Positions 48,317 through 59,945 are shown, counted from the stretch's first letter. The stretch: DNA of 64,000 nt from Scleroderma bovista (GCA_037178675.1 JAYMGJ010000586.1:23973-87972); one strand, 5' to 3'. Notes: generated by a model not told the origin, from the sequence alone. Translations and numbers: made by a program.

Positions 48317-50229
48317 ATGGCAAGTCGATGAAACGTATATGCAATCCTATGCTCACGATATACTGTAGCAACCTACGGTCGTCCTTCTCAAGGAGGGGAC
48401 TGACACCTCCCAAGGCACACCTCAACTCTTGTCCAACATCTCAGCGTGTCTTGCCGTAGCGCAAACGCTATCGAGCACACTGGGACCAAGAGGGATGGAC
48501 AAATTGATCGTGAACGAACGTGGAGAAGCACAAATCACAAACGATGGCGCAACTATCTTGAAACTTCTCGATATTGTCCATCCTGCCGCGAGAACTTTGG
48601 TCGACATCGCACGTGCTCAGGATGCAGAAGTTGGAGATGGGACTACTAGTGTTGTACTTCTGGCATCTCAACTGTTGAAAGAGGTTCGGGGTTACATCGA
48701 AGAAGGCGTCAGTCCATACATCATCATCAAAGGCTTCCGCAGGGCATCGCAATTAGTATGTTCTTGTTATCTAGCATACATCGCATTATCTGACGCGCTT
48801 GTAGGCTCTTGAACGTATAACAGCTATCCAAGTCACCGTTGACAAAAGTGATCCAGAGTTAGTCAGGAGTTACACCTATTCTTATGTTCTGACTCTTTCT
48901 GTAGACGTTTCCGTTCCCTGCTGCTGAAATGCGCATCCACGTCCATGTCATCAAAGTTGATTCATTCAGAAAAGCCTTTCTTCTCCAACATGGTTGTCGA
49001 TGCAGTACAGTGCTTGGATCCGGAAGACCTGGACGAGTCCCTCATTGGGATCAAGAAGATCCCTGGAGGTGGCATGCAGGACTCCATCCTCGTTCGCGGA
49101 GTAGCATTCAAGAAGACTTTTACCTATGCGGGCGCCGAACAGCAGCCAAAATCGTTTAAGAATCCCCTTATCCTCAGCTTGAACGTGGAGCTTGAGCTCA
49201 AGGCGGAGAAAGACAACGCTGAGGTTCGTGTAGAGGCAGTTTCTGACTACCAAGCAATTGTAGATGCCGAATGGGAGATCATATATCGGAAGCTCGAGGC
49301 CGTGGAGAAGACGGGTGCAAAGGTTGTCCTGAGTAAGCTACCTATCGGTGACTTGGCCACGCAGTGGTTCGCAGACAGGGATATCTTTTGTGCTGGTCGT
49401 GTCCCTGCTGCCGATTTACGCAGAGTATGTCAGGCAGTTGGCGGCTCAATCCAGTCAACATGCTTTGGCATCGGTTCGGAACACCTTGGCACATGTGGTC
49501 GATTCGAGGAGCGGCAAATTGGTGGAGAGCGATATAACGTCTTCGAGGAGTGTCCAAAAGCCAGGACGTGTACTTTGCTGCTTCGTGGTGGCGCAGAACA
49601 ATTTATTGAAGAAGTGGAACGCAGTCTTCACGATGCAATTATGGTAGTCAAACGTGCCATGAAAAATGGTGAAATAGTTGCTGGAGGTGGTGCTGCAGAG
49701 GTAGCAATGCTTTTCGTTATCTTTTCGGGATGCTGAATATTCTATTATATAGATGGACTTGTCTGCTTACATCAGGAAACATGCACTCCAAATTCCTGGC
49801 AAGACCCAACTTATCATGGCTGCTTTTGCAAAGGCTCTAGAAACCATTCCCCGGCAGATTTGTGACAACGCCGGCCTTGACTCGACTGACGTCCTGAATA
49901 AGCTGCGCATGCGACATGCTACTGGAGCCAAGCATTACGGTGTGGACGTCGATGGACCAGATGGAGTTCGCGACAACATGGAGGCCTTCGTCTGGGAGCC
50001 AGCCCTTGTCAAAGTCAATGCGATCAGTAGTGCTACGGAAGCAGCTTGCTTGATTTTGAGTGTTGACGAAACAGTCAGAAATCCACAAAGTGAACAGGTA
50101 CGTCAGTCTTTCGTTTCCACTGACATAAACTGATTCAATGGTTATCAGCAAAATCCGGGGCCTCGCGCTCCACCCGGTGCGGCACAACGAGCCCTCAGGG
50201 GAAGGGGTCGTGGCATACCGAGACGATGA
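48317..50229 (+). CDS. CCT7: T-complex chaperonin subunit eta
   Basis: Subunit of the cytosolic CCT/TRiC ring that folds actin and tubulin with ATP. Exon 1 appears to be only the ATG at 48317-48319, followed by a 49-nt intron starting GCAAGT and ending TGTAG; exon 2 then gives [19 protein letters not shown], the expected eta N-terminus. A stop codon (TAG at 48366-48368) sits in frame directly before exon 2, so splicing is required. Chaperonin motifs: [141 protein letters not shown]. The Gly/Arg-rich tail [13 protein letters not shown] ends at TGA 50227-50229. About 550 residues. In tandem with RAD5. Confidence 0.93.
48320..48368 (+). other. GC-AG intron directly after the CCT7 start codon
   Basis: 49 nt, donor ATG/GCAAGT, acceptor TGTAG/CAACC. 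No GT donor with phase 0 was found behind another upstream ATG. Confidence 0.5.
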
Positions 50230-50510
50230 CAGTAGGATGCGAGCCTGAAAATGAAATGAGAGCGTTTGTTGGAGGCAGGGTATCCTAGATATAATTGTAC
50301 GAAAAAATCTAGGCATAGGCATCAACGCAATCGAAGTGCATATAGTTTCAGAATACCCTGCGCAATGTCGTGTCGCATGACCAAAGCAACACAAATAACG
50401 CGACGTATGTAAGCAATGTCGCGGTATGCAATTTTAAGTCGCGACGCGACACTAACACAAGTTTCCAAGGACATCTGTTCTGCTGTTCACGCTTAAATAC
50501 ACTACCCGGG

Positions 50511-53500
50511 ATGAGCGGTAGGGCCCTCTTCTTTGCAGGATCAGACGACGACGACGACTCTTCTCCGGCTGGACACAAGTCACAAGTCGCACATGCCGTG
50601 GAGTTGAGCGCATCAGGGGTGGTACCTCGTGAGCAGCGCCTCTTCCTTGCGGACAGTGATGAAGAGCAAGAAGAAGAAACGGTGTCTCGCTTTCAGGGAC
50701 CTCCAAGGCATTCATCCGGACTATTACCACCCGACGACGGAGTTGATGACTTCCTTAGTGAATCTGACTTGCTTCCCTTGGAAGCGATTCCTCGGGCGCC
50801 AAGTGTGAGTAGCCTATCATCAGGGCTCTCCGGTAGGGGATCCTCCCCTGTCCCGTCAGAATCCTCTCCACCTCCTGCGAAGAAACGGCGTCTTTTACCT
50901 GACAAAGTATCTGCCCATCCATCAAATACGGGGGATTCATATCTAGGCTGTCTCGTAGTAGGAAATGCTTGGAGCACTGCGAAAGGGAAGGGATATATTA
51001 GCCCTGGTGACGAAGTTCTTGTCGAACGTGATGGTCTAGACGATACGCCCCGGTCGAGCAAGGGCAAGAACAAAGAGGCGGCAAACAGGGGGAAGAAGAA
51101 ACAACTTACCCTCAAAGCTATGGTAAACCCACAGCCGTCCAAATTTATCAGGCGGAAAGTGGATGCAGTGATTAGATTAACCAACAAAGCTGGGTTTGGT
51201 GAGCAGGCTCCACATGGGTAGAGCTGGGGTGACGATTTTCTGCAGAATTTGGCCGACTCCCGCAAGACGTATCTGCATGGATTTCCAAGTTACTTGACAT
51301 GGGTGACTTGCTCTTCGTGGTACCGCCTTGGCATCCGTTCATCGGACTTTTTTATTCCCCCAGATATTATCACATTCAAGGGGAGTACTATGATTGACTG
51401 TCCTGCGGTACTTCATTCTGGTGCCGATTTAATCGTGTCCCTGTCGGTCTACATTCGTGTATCGGCATTCAAACCCCCGAGTACCTCGGGAACCGAGAGG
51501 AACAATGTCCTATTTGGGCTTGGACAGGAAACTGAAGACGAATCAGTTCTCCGGGAGCGGAAGGCCGCACTTTTGACCTTGTTTGACGCTTTGAACCTCC
51601 GGCCCCGTCGAGGCGCCTGTGTTCCAAAGGCGAATCAGATTTCCAGCAGCGTGTCTGAACGCCCTTCGGAACATGTCACATCAAAAAAGCAAATAAAAAC
51701 GGAAATCGTTGGTGATGGAGAGGAAATAGAAGTAGAAGATGGTGAGGAGCTGTCAGACAATGAGTTAGAACTCATCTACCGCAAGTGAGCATAGCTTCTT
51801 CATTCGGTTGGAATTGTCACTGATCCGGATCAGGGCGCAGCGGAATGACCAAGCCCTAGCCGAAATGGATCCTCCACTGGCGTTTACCCTTGTGTTGAGA
51901 GGATACCAAAAACAAGCCTTGATGTATGTTCTCTGTGCTCGACAGAACTTTATTCAACGTGTGATTAGGTGGATGCATTCCATGGAATCCGGTGAAATGT
52001 CTGCAAGGAAGGCAACATCTATGCACCCCTTATGGAGCGAGTGAGTTCCAGCCGATGCTTCGTTATCTTTGCTCATGTCGTCAGGTATGCATTTCCGAGC
52101 GAACCGCGTGATGGCGTCATCGACTTGACGGAAGACGAAAGACCATTCTACTTCAACCCCTATTCCGGGGAGTTGAGTTTGGCGTTTCCCAAGGCTGAGC
52201 TGAAACTTAAAGGTGGAATATTGGCGTACGTCTTTCTGAACATCTGTTGATACTTGAACTTACGTGGTTCGTCAGTGATGGTGAGATCTTTGGACATTTT
52301 TGCAATTAAATATTGATATATACGACTTCCTATTATTGCGCGAGGCAGAAAGTGAGTTGGGTGTGCACTTTTACATATGCCAGTGTCTTAACGAACCTCA
52401 CAGTGGGGATGGGAAAAACCATCATGCTGGCAGCTTTAATTCATACAAACAAAGAACCGGAACCCGGTGACGAGGAAGATTCCTCTCGAGTCCGTCAGGT
52501 ACGACTGGATAGCGCATTTCGGCCAGTTCTCACCGATAAACGAAAACAACCAAAGTTTGGTTCGTCAGCTACCCTTATTGTTGCACCAACATCTCTCCTT
52601 TCGCAATGGTCTGAGGAACTTCAGCGCGCCAGCGCGCCAGGGACGTTGCGAGTGACAGTTTGGCATGGACAAAATAGGTTGGATCTCGAGGCTTTGCATA
52701 ACGACCATGACAATGGCAAGAGCATACCTGTTGTACTCACTTCATACGGGGTACTGGCGTCTGAACATTCAAAATTCCAGAAAGCACCCAATCAATCGTC
52801 AATTTTCCAAGGTTAGTTAAATCGGTTGTTACTTCGTCCAGAAGTGCTGAATGTATATAGTCAAATGGTTAAGGGTTATCCTGGATGAAGCTCATCATTG
52901 CAAGTCCAGGACCAGTAAAACTGCCCGCGCAGTTTATGCACTGCATGCTAGCCGAAGATGGGCCGTCACCGGTTCGTGAACTAGCTGTAGCCCATTCTTC
53001 ACCCTGCTCATGCCAACTCCCAAGGAACACCAATTGTGAACAAACTTGAGGACCTTTATTCCCTTGTGTAAGAATATATTTGAAGTTCAAATATTTCCGC
53101 GTTAGCTCATCTTTTGGAACAGGAAATTCCTGAAGTTCACACCATGGTCTTCATATTCGTTCTTCCGCTCGTTCGTCCTTTCTACTCGGCTATCGAGTTC
53201 TCGGGATTAATCCGTACTTTAGGTTTATTGTCGTCCCGTTTCTTGCTCGCGATCCAAAGGCGATTGAAATCGTTCAGGTTATCCTTGAGAGCGCACTCTT
53301 GCGTAGGGAAAAGAACATGCGAGACAGCAGCGGTAACCGTATTATCGAACTCCCAGCGAAAGAAGTTTCGGTCGAGACATTACAGTTCACACCCGCTGAA
53401 CGAATAATCTACGACTCCATTTTTGATACCGCTAAGAGGAACTTCGACCAGCTGAGTGCAAAAGGATTGATTGGAAAAAATTACACACATATCCTTGCGA

Positions 53501-54885
53501 TGCTCATGCGGTGCGTGCCGCGTCGATGTCGGTGCTATCATTGTCCCTTATGTAATTTTTCGTAGCCTGCGCCGTGCCGTACTGCACCCTGACCTTGTTA
53601 TGACCCAAGACGACCAGGGTGCAATGAAACCGAATCCACAAGACAGCGCCATTGATGTGGACATGTTGATGTCAGACATTGCCAAGGATTCGAACTGCGA
53701 AGGCGCCCCAAAGAATGCTTTTGCAGAGAGCGTCCTTGCCAATCTAGCAACCCCATCTGACGTCGAGTGTCCTATCTGTCTTGACGTTGCGGAAGCCCCG
53801 TTAATTATTCCACCATGTATGCATCAATGGTATGTAGCTTCATTCGATTGATGTCCCTAGATTGATGCGCTGGTTTCTCAGCTGCAGAGATTGCATCATC
53901 GCTCACCTTGCTGCCTGTTCGGAGCGGGGTGAAGAGGGCCGGTGCCCAACGTGTTTGCAAGGTCCGATCAAAGAGAATGAGCTCATACAGGTAGTTCGCC
54001 CGAGAACACAACAGGAACAGGCGGATTCGCTGTTCGCCGCAGATAAAATGCAAGCAGGAGTGGTGCTCCGTCGCAATGACTTCCGTTCGTCCACGAAATT
54101 GGACGCTCTCATTCAAAATTTGCGTAAGCCCCCCTACCAGTGCACAGTGACTGCGCATTCTAATAAACCTAGGACGGCTACAAGACCAGGATCCGTACTT
54201 CCGAGCGATCGTCTTTTCCCAGTTCACCTCCTTTCTCTCACTTATCTCCACTGCCCTTGACCGTGAATGTCTAAAATGGTATAGATTTGATGGCACGATG
54301 GACATGAAGAAACGGAGTGCGGCCATCGCAGAGTTCAAACAAAGCGAACGTAAACCTAAGATATTACTCATAAGTTTGAAAGCAGGTGGAGTAGGACTGA
54401 ACGTAAGGTGTCATATAACAACGAACCACGTCTTATCTCACAGCCTTTCAGTTGACAAGCGCCAACCATGTATTTATGGTGAGCACTTTACGGACTATCG
54501 ATAAAGCACGGCAATTTGCTGACAGGCGTCTTGAGATGGACTGTTGGTGGAATACAGCTACTGAACACCAAGGTTTGGGGTTGCTGGTCAGCTGATGACT
54601 CATGAGTGACTGATTGTGCCTTCTAGCTATCGATCGCGTCCACCGTTTGGGCCAGGAGAAGACCGTCTACGTTAAACATTTTATTGTGAGTCCCCTATGC
54701 CCTGAAACACCTCGTGTCGTTTCCAAAACCTTCTATAGGTAGAAGACACTATCGAAGGTCGCATTCTTGATATACAGAAACGTAAAACGGCAATCATCAA
54801 GGAGGCTTTCCGGGGCACACAAAAGTCTGGAAATGGTGACCCAGAGAGTATAAAGAACCTCAAAGTCATCTTCGGGGATACCTAA
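50511..54885 (+). CDS. RAD5: DNA damage tolerance ATPase and ubiquitin ligase Rad5 (SNF2/RING)
   Basis: Rad5/HLTF-type enzyme that polyubiquitinates PCNA and remodels stalled forks. ATG 50511 opens MSGRALFFAGSDDDDDSSPA. A HIRAN-like domain follows (YLGCLVVGNAWSTAKGKGYI), then the SNF2 ATPase: FTLVLRGYQKQALM, Walker A ADEMGMGKTIMLAALIHT (only after splicing two microexons), [49 protein letters not shown]. A C3HC4 RING lies between helicase lobes (CPICLD, PPCMHQCCRDC, RCPTC). Lobe 2 has RAIVFSQFTSFLSLISTALD, YRFDGTMDMKKR, LISLKAGGVGLNLTSANHVF, CWWNTATEHQAIDRVHRLGQ. Stop TAA 54883-54885. About 1,150 residues, like yeast Rad5. Convergent with WSS1 at 96 bp. Confidence 0.93.
52276..52280 (+). other. 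5-nt microexon TGATG in RAD5
   Basis: Flanked by a 50-nt intron ending GTCAG and a 68-nt intron starting GTGAGA. Together with the next microexon it encodes parts of Ala, Asp and Glu of the Walker A motif. Confidence 0.75.
52349..52351 (+). other. 3-nt microexon AAA in RAD5
   Basis: Flanked by GGCAG and GTGAGT; the next intron is 52 nt and ends CACAG. It completes GAA (Glu) and starts ATG (Met), giving ADEMGMGKT. Confidence 0.72.
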
Positions 54886-54981
54886 CTCCGAACATCGAAA
54901 AACCTGTTTGTATTAAATTTCCTGTATGTATATTCATATCCGGAAGGGATAACTGGTAACTTCAAAACCCGAGCTTCTCTA

Positions 54982-56188
54982 TCATCCTATGGAACTTTCT
55001 GTCTTGATCGTTCCACAAGACTGGCATGCCCAGAGCTGATGGGGTATTCCACTCTCCCCGCACGTCAAGCACGTCCATCCAGATGACATACTGCTGGGTT
55101 TTTCTGAAAGGCATGCCGCACATTGGAGCACGATGGCATCGTTGATCAGCGTGCACACAGGGCATGCCCATTGCCCTTCAGTTAAGTTGGGATAGTGTGG
55201 ATCCCGGTGACCAGAAAGCACCGGATATGACCTTGATTGCCGACTAACCACCTTTGGTTTCAAGGTCCCAGTGGCTGCATCCTCATCGCTCGTCAAATCG
55301 ATCACTGTCCTGCTCGCTATGCTGGTTTTGTTGGCCTTGGAAGCCTCATGTAAAGCAACCGACCCTAAACCACATGTCAGTTCGTCTTGTCTTCTGCGTT
55401 CGGCGGCCTGAAGTGCTGTAAGAAAACGTTGCGACTGAGTGAACCATACACACTCTCGCAGCAAGTTCACGGGGGCTTAAGTTATTGAGGGCGCTAACTC
55501 TGCCCCCCAGCCTTCCTCCTCCCTTATTGATGGCGCTGAGCTGTCGCCTCTTTTCTGCGGCCTCTGCGGCCTTCGCTCTTGCAAGATGCGGAGGAAGATT
55601 GTGTGATACCCCGGCGCCCAGTCTATGACCGGGGGAAAAGAAGCCTTCGCCGGCATAACCGGAACGTTGCAGGGCGTCATACTCGTCCTCGAGCTCAGCT
55701 AGAAGCTTGTAGAACTGTTCGTCATGAGGGCCGTGTACGTTGTGCGTGAGCTAAGACATCGTCAAGTACCGGGACCGTGAGAGGAACTACAAGTGGCAAC
55801 TTACCTCATGAAGCATGACTCGGACAACGTCATCTTCCTCGTAGAAAGTATCAGGTGCCCATGCTGGTCGCAGTCTCAACAGTATCTTCTCTCCGCCATT
55901 TACGTCTGTGAATCGGGTCAACTATCCTGCCTACAGATAACGGTTTGCGCACTTAACCCTATAGGTCAAGTAGTGAACAAAGACTACCATATGTGAATGA
56001 ATTGAAGTCGTTTTACCAACTAGGTTAGGGCTCCCAGGGAAGAACTCGGAGAGCACCGCGAGAACCCAACCGTGCTTGCGCATGATGGGTTTAACCAAAG
56101 ACGCGACCTTCTGCAACATCGCAAGCGCCCGATCTGATTTGGGCATGTCACTAAGATGTGTAAAGGACTGCACGAACATATCTGGCAT
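54982..56188 (-). CDS. WSS1: DNA-protein crosslink protease Wss1 (WLM metalloprotease)
   Basis: SprT-like protease that degrades proteins covalently trapped on DNA. ATG 56188 starts MPDMFVQSFTHLSDMPKSDR; the WLM domain continues LVKPIMRKHGWVLAVLSEFF, EKILLRLRPAWAPDTFY, and the zinc site HELTHNVHG, split by an intron after HE. A SHP-like p97/Cdc48-binding box (GEGFFSPGHRLGAG) follows, then SAINKGGG-type linker. VIDLTSDED is a classic SUMO-interacting motif. Two RanBP2-type zinc fingers close the protein: WACPVCTLINDAIVLQCAAC and WTCLTCGESGIPHQLWACQ-SC. Stop TGA 54982-54984. About 310 residues in several exons. A decayed copy of part of this gene lies near 60.5 kb. Convergent with RAD5. Confidence 0.9.
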
Positions 56189-56813
56189 ATTGGAAGCGTG
56201 GATGAGTCACTGCAGCCAATGCGAAGAGCGAAGTAACACGGTGTTACTAAGGTATAGCTGACCACAACCGCCTTGCCGTGCCGTGGGTGCCGGTGAGCGC
56301 TGGATGTCAGGCCAGAGAAGCGCACAATATGGCAGTTCAAAAATTCCTTGTGGCATTATGTAATATGGTTTGCGGCAATATGGTTGGCGCCTCTCCAAAC
56401 AATTCCCACGCCAGAACTCCTAGTATGCTCGAAAAAGTTCACCGTGTTCCGGCTAGAAGAGGCATTATTGAATGACCGGATGGACGGGTCCGATTTGCAG
56501 TGGTTTTTGGAGCTAACTTGGTTGATTCGGATAGTACACTGCGGAATGATGTGGAGGTACCTTGAACAACACACCATAAAGTGACGCCTTTCTGATCTTG
56601 GAGAGTCAGGCAGTGCTGGATGGGAGACAGGGTCATCGCGGTGGCTTTGGTCTTCTCTGTTCCTATCTGAGTGGCTTTCTCCGAGGAGATCTATCGATGT
56701 TTGCGATCCCGGGGAACGACGGGTTAGCATAGAACGATCCCAATTCTGATCTCTGCGAGGGCCAGCCAATGCACTGTAGAGAGAAACATAACAATAAAAT
56801 AAGTGTGGACCCG
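56189..56813. other. Upstream region of WSS1
   Basis: 625 bp between the WSS1 start and the stop of the MFS gene. No coding sequence recognised. Confidence 0.45.
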
Positions 56814-58292
56814 TCAGCCGGTTTTGGTCTTGAGATTCCTCCAAAGCATTGTGAAGAGTACTGCCCCGATACCAACAATAGCAATCTCCAGCCCAACATA
56901 ATGTAGCATCCCCACTGAAACCCCGGAGCCCCCCCACACTGCACCCGTTACCCGCCCTGTATAGTTGGAATACTGAACGGTCATTGATGACCATCTATTC
57001 CATTCAGGCGAGAGCTGTTTGCTCAGGAGGCTAATCGTGACTGTTGTTGCCAGATTGAAGCCAAGTGCAACCGCCCACCAGCACACGAAGAGCGAGGCAT
57101 AAGCAACTTTCCCAGAGCGCAAGAGTGAGACGAAGACGAGGAGCCCCAATAGGCCAAGACCGCTTCCAAAAGCAAGTAGGTTTCGATCTTGGGTTCGCCG
57201 CGCGAGGAATATATTAGCAATGAGAAAGGGGAAGGCAGTGATCCCACCCAGTGCAATGAAGTTTCCTGCTGCAAAGGGCGACCATTGGAAATTGGGAAGG
57301 TTGGCTCCAAAGACGGGGAGGTTTGCTTCCCAAGAACCCAAAATGAAGAAACATGCCATGGAAAACCAGCACATGCAAAGTATGACACCCCACTGTTCAA
57401 CAGTGAACTGGGCCAGGAAAGCCATTAGTGTCCGCATAACAGAAGTGTTTAAGGTGGTCGGTGTAATCGGGTTTCCATTGTCAATACCTGGTGTGTTATT
57501 CGGACTCGACATTGGTAGGGACTCTGCGCTAGCCACCTGTGGAACGTCCTCGAAATATAACGCAACGAAACCCCAGAAAACCACATAAACACTGGCCATG
57601 ACCCAGCCTGGGCTGGTGTATCCGTTGAAAATGGGACTTGAAAAGCCAATCTTGTATAACAGACCACCAAGGAACGGGCCAAGGGACATGCCCAGACCCT
57701 GTCCAATGACCAGGAAGCTCGCCAAGGTGGTTCTTCGGCGAATGCCCACGATGCGGGGATCTGTGCAATATCGTTTGGCATACATGAAGCCCGTGAACGA
57801 AATCCCGTTTAAACAACGTCCGATCAGAATCATGTATAAGAACCTGGTCCGATAGGCCATGGCATAAACGATATGACCAAGAATCGCTGAGAAGCAGCCA
57901 ACGTGCAATGACAAAGCGTATCCACCTATATCCGCATACCTGTTAGAAAGAAGCAAAGAACTTCCAAGACAAGAACTCTTTCCTCTGTCAAATCTTGTCA
58001 TAGGAATGAGCGCCAGACCACCAAAGACGGTGGGAATGCCGATTACAAGACCGGAGAATGTGGGAGTACCGCCCAAATACTCGGCATACTTGGCGGATGA
58101 AGATACAATGATGAAGAATGAGATCTTTGGTGGCTGGAGATGAGAATGTTGAAATACATGTCACTCTTCGCTTACCTGGAGTAGTACATTCATCGTGAGC
58201 ATGATACACAAGGAAGACCTTTTGGGGAGCTTGAGCTCCACATCGTCCCCATGCATCTCGGGCAAAATGCCATTGATCCCAGAAAGCCGCAT
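56814..58292 (-). CDS. Major facilitator superfamily transporter
   Basis: Twelve-helix type membrane transporter of about 470 residues. ATG 58292 gives MRLSGINGILPEMHGDDVEL (cytosolic, no signal peptide), then the first helix CIMLTMNVLLQ-ISFFIIV, spliced at a GTAAGC donor, and GGTPTFSGLVIGIPTVFGG. The A-like motif region is present in LYMILIGRCLNGISFTGFMY followed by AKRYCTDPRIVGIRRRTTLA, a basic loop seen in a fungal MFS subgroup. Later helices: FLAQFTVEQWGVILCMCWFS, FIALGGITAFPFLIANIFLA, FVCWWAVALGFNLATTVTIS. Stop TGA 56814-56816. Between IPMTRFD and GGYALSL there are about 20 extra in-frame residues, which could be an unrecognised intron or an insertion. Substrate unknown. Confidence 0.82.
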
Positions 58293-59014
58293 CAGACGTA
58301 GTCACCCTTCAGTTTATAGAGGGAGTTGCTACTCAAAGGTGACCGATCGAGCTAGTGCACGCTGAGTAAGCGCTGAGTGACAAACCATACTCCGTCAATT
58401 TCCTCTCTCTTCTTGTCTAGTGGTGCATTGACCTCAATCGAGATCACGTTTCTTTGGCTTTCCAGGGATTCGGGCCATGCCAACCCACCACGAGGTGCCA
58501 CACAAGTTCTGTTCAGAATTTCTGATGCTGAGCTTTGGAGTGCTGAAGGACAAAATAGGTTCGTATTTGATATGTTGAACTTCTTTGTCCTTCCATCGAC
58601 GATGCGATCGCCGGCTTCCTCCACTCCAAAGGAACAAGTCCTCGTGTAAAGTTTCATCTGTAGTGACGGAAAGCGCTTAATACCTTCACACAGCCTCACC
58701 GCCACAAACGCTCTAGTAGGTCCTGGATCAACTGAACTAAGCCCAGGCGTGCTCAACTGTAATCTTCTTGCGCCCAATGGCAGCTTCTCCACACGTGCTC
58801 AAGGAGACGCAATCGTGGAATGCAGGGGTCTCCTTGGAGGCGACCCCCATTTCAGAGATCCATGAATAACAACACCCCATTTACGGCTATGGAATGTGTG
58901 TACCCGATCAAGTCATGAAAGACGGGGCTCCTCCCCGGCGTGGCAAAAGCGCTAGACCCGCGGTTAAAAGAAGAAACATGTTTGGACACGAGGGTAGTTC
59001 CAACTCTCCCCGCC
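58293..59014. other. Divergent region between MFS and MYND genes
   Basis: 722 bp. A 146-codon open frame on the minus strand (58352-58792) begins with GTG and has no recognisable domain; I treat it as chance. Confidence 0.4.
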
Positions 59015-59741
59015 ATGTCTTTTGCCTGCGAAAGAGAAAAAGGCCCTGATCAGGCTGCACTTCCGCCGCCATCTGATCTCAACAACGCGCAGACCTTTCC
59101 TACGTTCTGGGATCTTCCATCAGAGCACGAAATAAGTGAAACGTACTTGTCCTCGACGAAACCACGAAAACACTGGTGTTTCCTCGGAAAAATTATCAGC
59201 AGTAATGTCTTGGTCCGCCTTACCCTCGAAGTAGAGGACAAGGCAGGACACAGATTGCTTGTAGCCTTCCATACGGACGACCGCGGTGCATCATTTCGAG
59301 ACCTATGTTTACGTGGCCACACCATCGCCGTTCTATATGCAACGCAACACACCTTCGCATTCAGTCCACCTGGGCTAAGGCTGGAGGATAATGCTCACAT
59401 AAAAGTACTTCCATACTCGCTGGATCAATTGCTCAAAGCGAGTGGAGAGTTGTTTGATAGCGGGATGGGAAAAGGATGTGAAGTATGCAGGATGGCAGAT
59501 GCAACCTTGAAAAAGTGTGCTGGCTGCAAAAATGCATGGTATTGCTCCAAGGCAAGTCAAACCGTGTTTCATGGTGTTTACCCGTGACTGACAGAAAACT
59601 CCTCAGAAATGTCAGACAAGTGGTTGGCGAGTACACAAGCAGACGTGCTCAGTCAGGCGAGATATACAATGGTTCACAAGGAAAAACTGGGAGAGTAGCT
59701 CATATCCGTTCTTCTTCCCAATACGGACGAAGGGCTGGTAG
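59015..59741 (+). CDS. MYND zinc-finger protein
   Basis: About 220 residues. ATG 59015 gives MSFACEREKGPDQAALPPPS. The N-terminal domain (HWCFLGKIISSNVLVRLTLE, HRLLVAFHTDDRGASFRDLC, GHTIAVLYATQHTFAFSPPG) is a type I have seen in front of MYND fingers in basidiomycetes. The finger is CEVCRMADATLKKCAGCKNA, then WYCSK/KCQTSGWRVHKQTC after removing a 55-nt GC-AG intron (59552-59606). That splice restores the canonical C-x3-CQ spacing; reading through would stop at once after ASQTVFHGVYP. The tail is DIQWFTRKNWESSSYPFFFP with stop TAG at 59739-59741; a GTAGGT donor here could extend it. Probably a protein-interaction module; specific role unknown. Confidence 0.75.
59552..59606 (+). other. GC-AG intron in the MYND finger
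   Basis: Donor TCCAAG/GCAAGT, acceptor CCTCAG/AAATGT, 55 nt. Removal joins YCSK to KCQTSGW and restores the zinc ligand spacing. Confidence 0.65.
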
Positions 59742-59925
59742 GTTTCTTAGTTCACTATCCATATCGCCCTTTGACTCTGGAAGGGCTGTTCACGTTTAGT
59801 CATATGAATTCAGGCAAAACTACATTTACTGTATCCTCTAGGTAGCTGTTGGCACGCGCCGCGCCGTGGGTCCTGTTTGGCATTGTTACAGTTTAGAATG
59901 GATGAGACTTGGAGCGCAGATACTC

Positions 59926-59945
59926 ACGATGTCCCTGAGTTGAGC
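59926..59945. repeat. 20-bp duplicate of a PFD1 exon/intron border
   Basis: Identical to 61584-61603, which spans the end of a PFD1 exon (QLRDI) and its GTAAG donor. Flanks do not match clearly. Confidence 0.5.

Noticed and set aside
50693..51265. 190-codon open frame on the minus strand
   Set aside because: Antisense to RAD5 exon 1; no conserved feature.
58352..58792. 146-codon open frame on the minus strand
   Set aside because: Starts with GTG, no recognisable family, lies between two divergent promoters.
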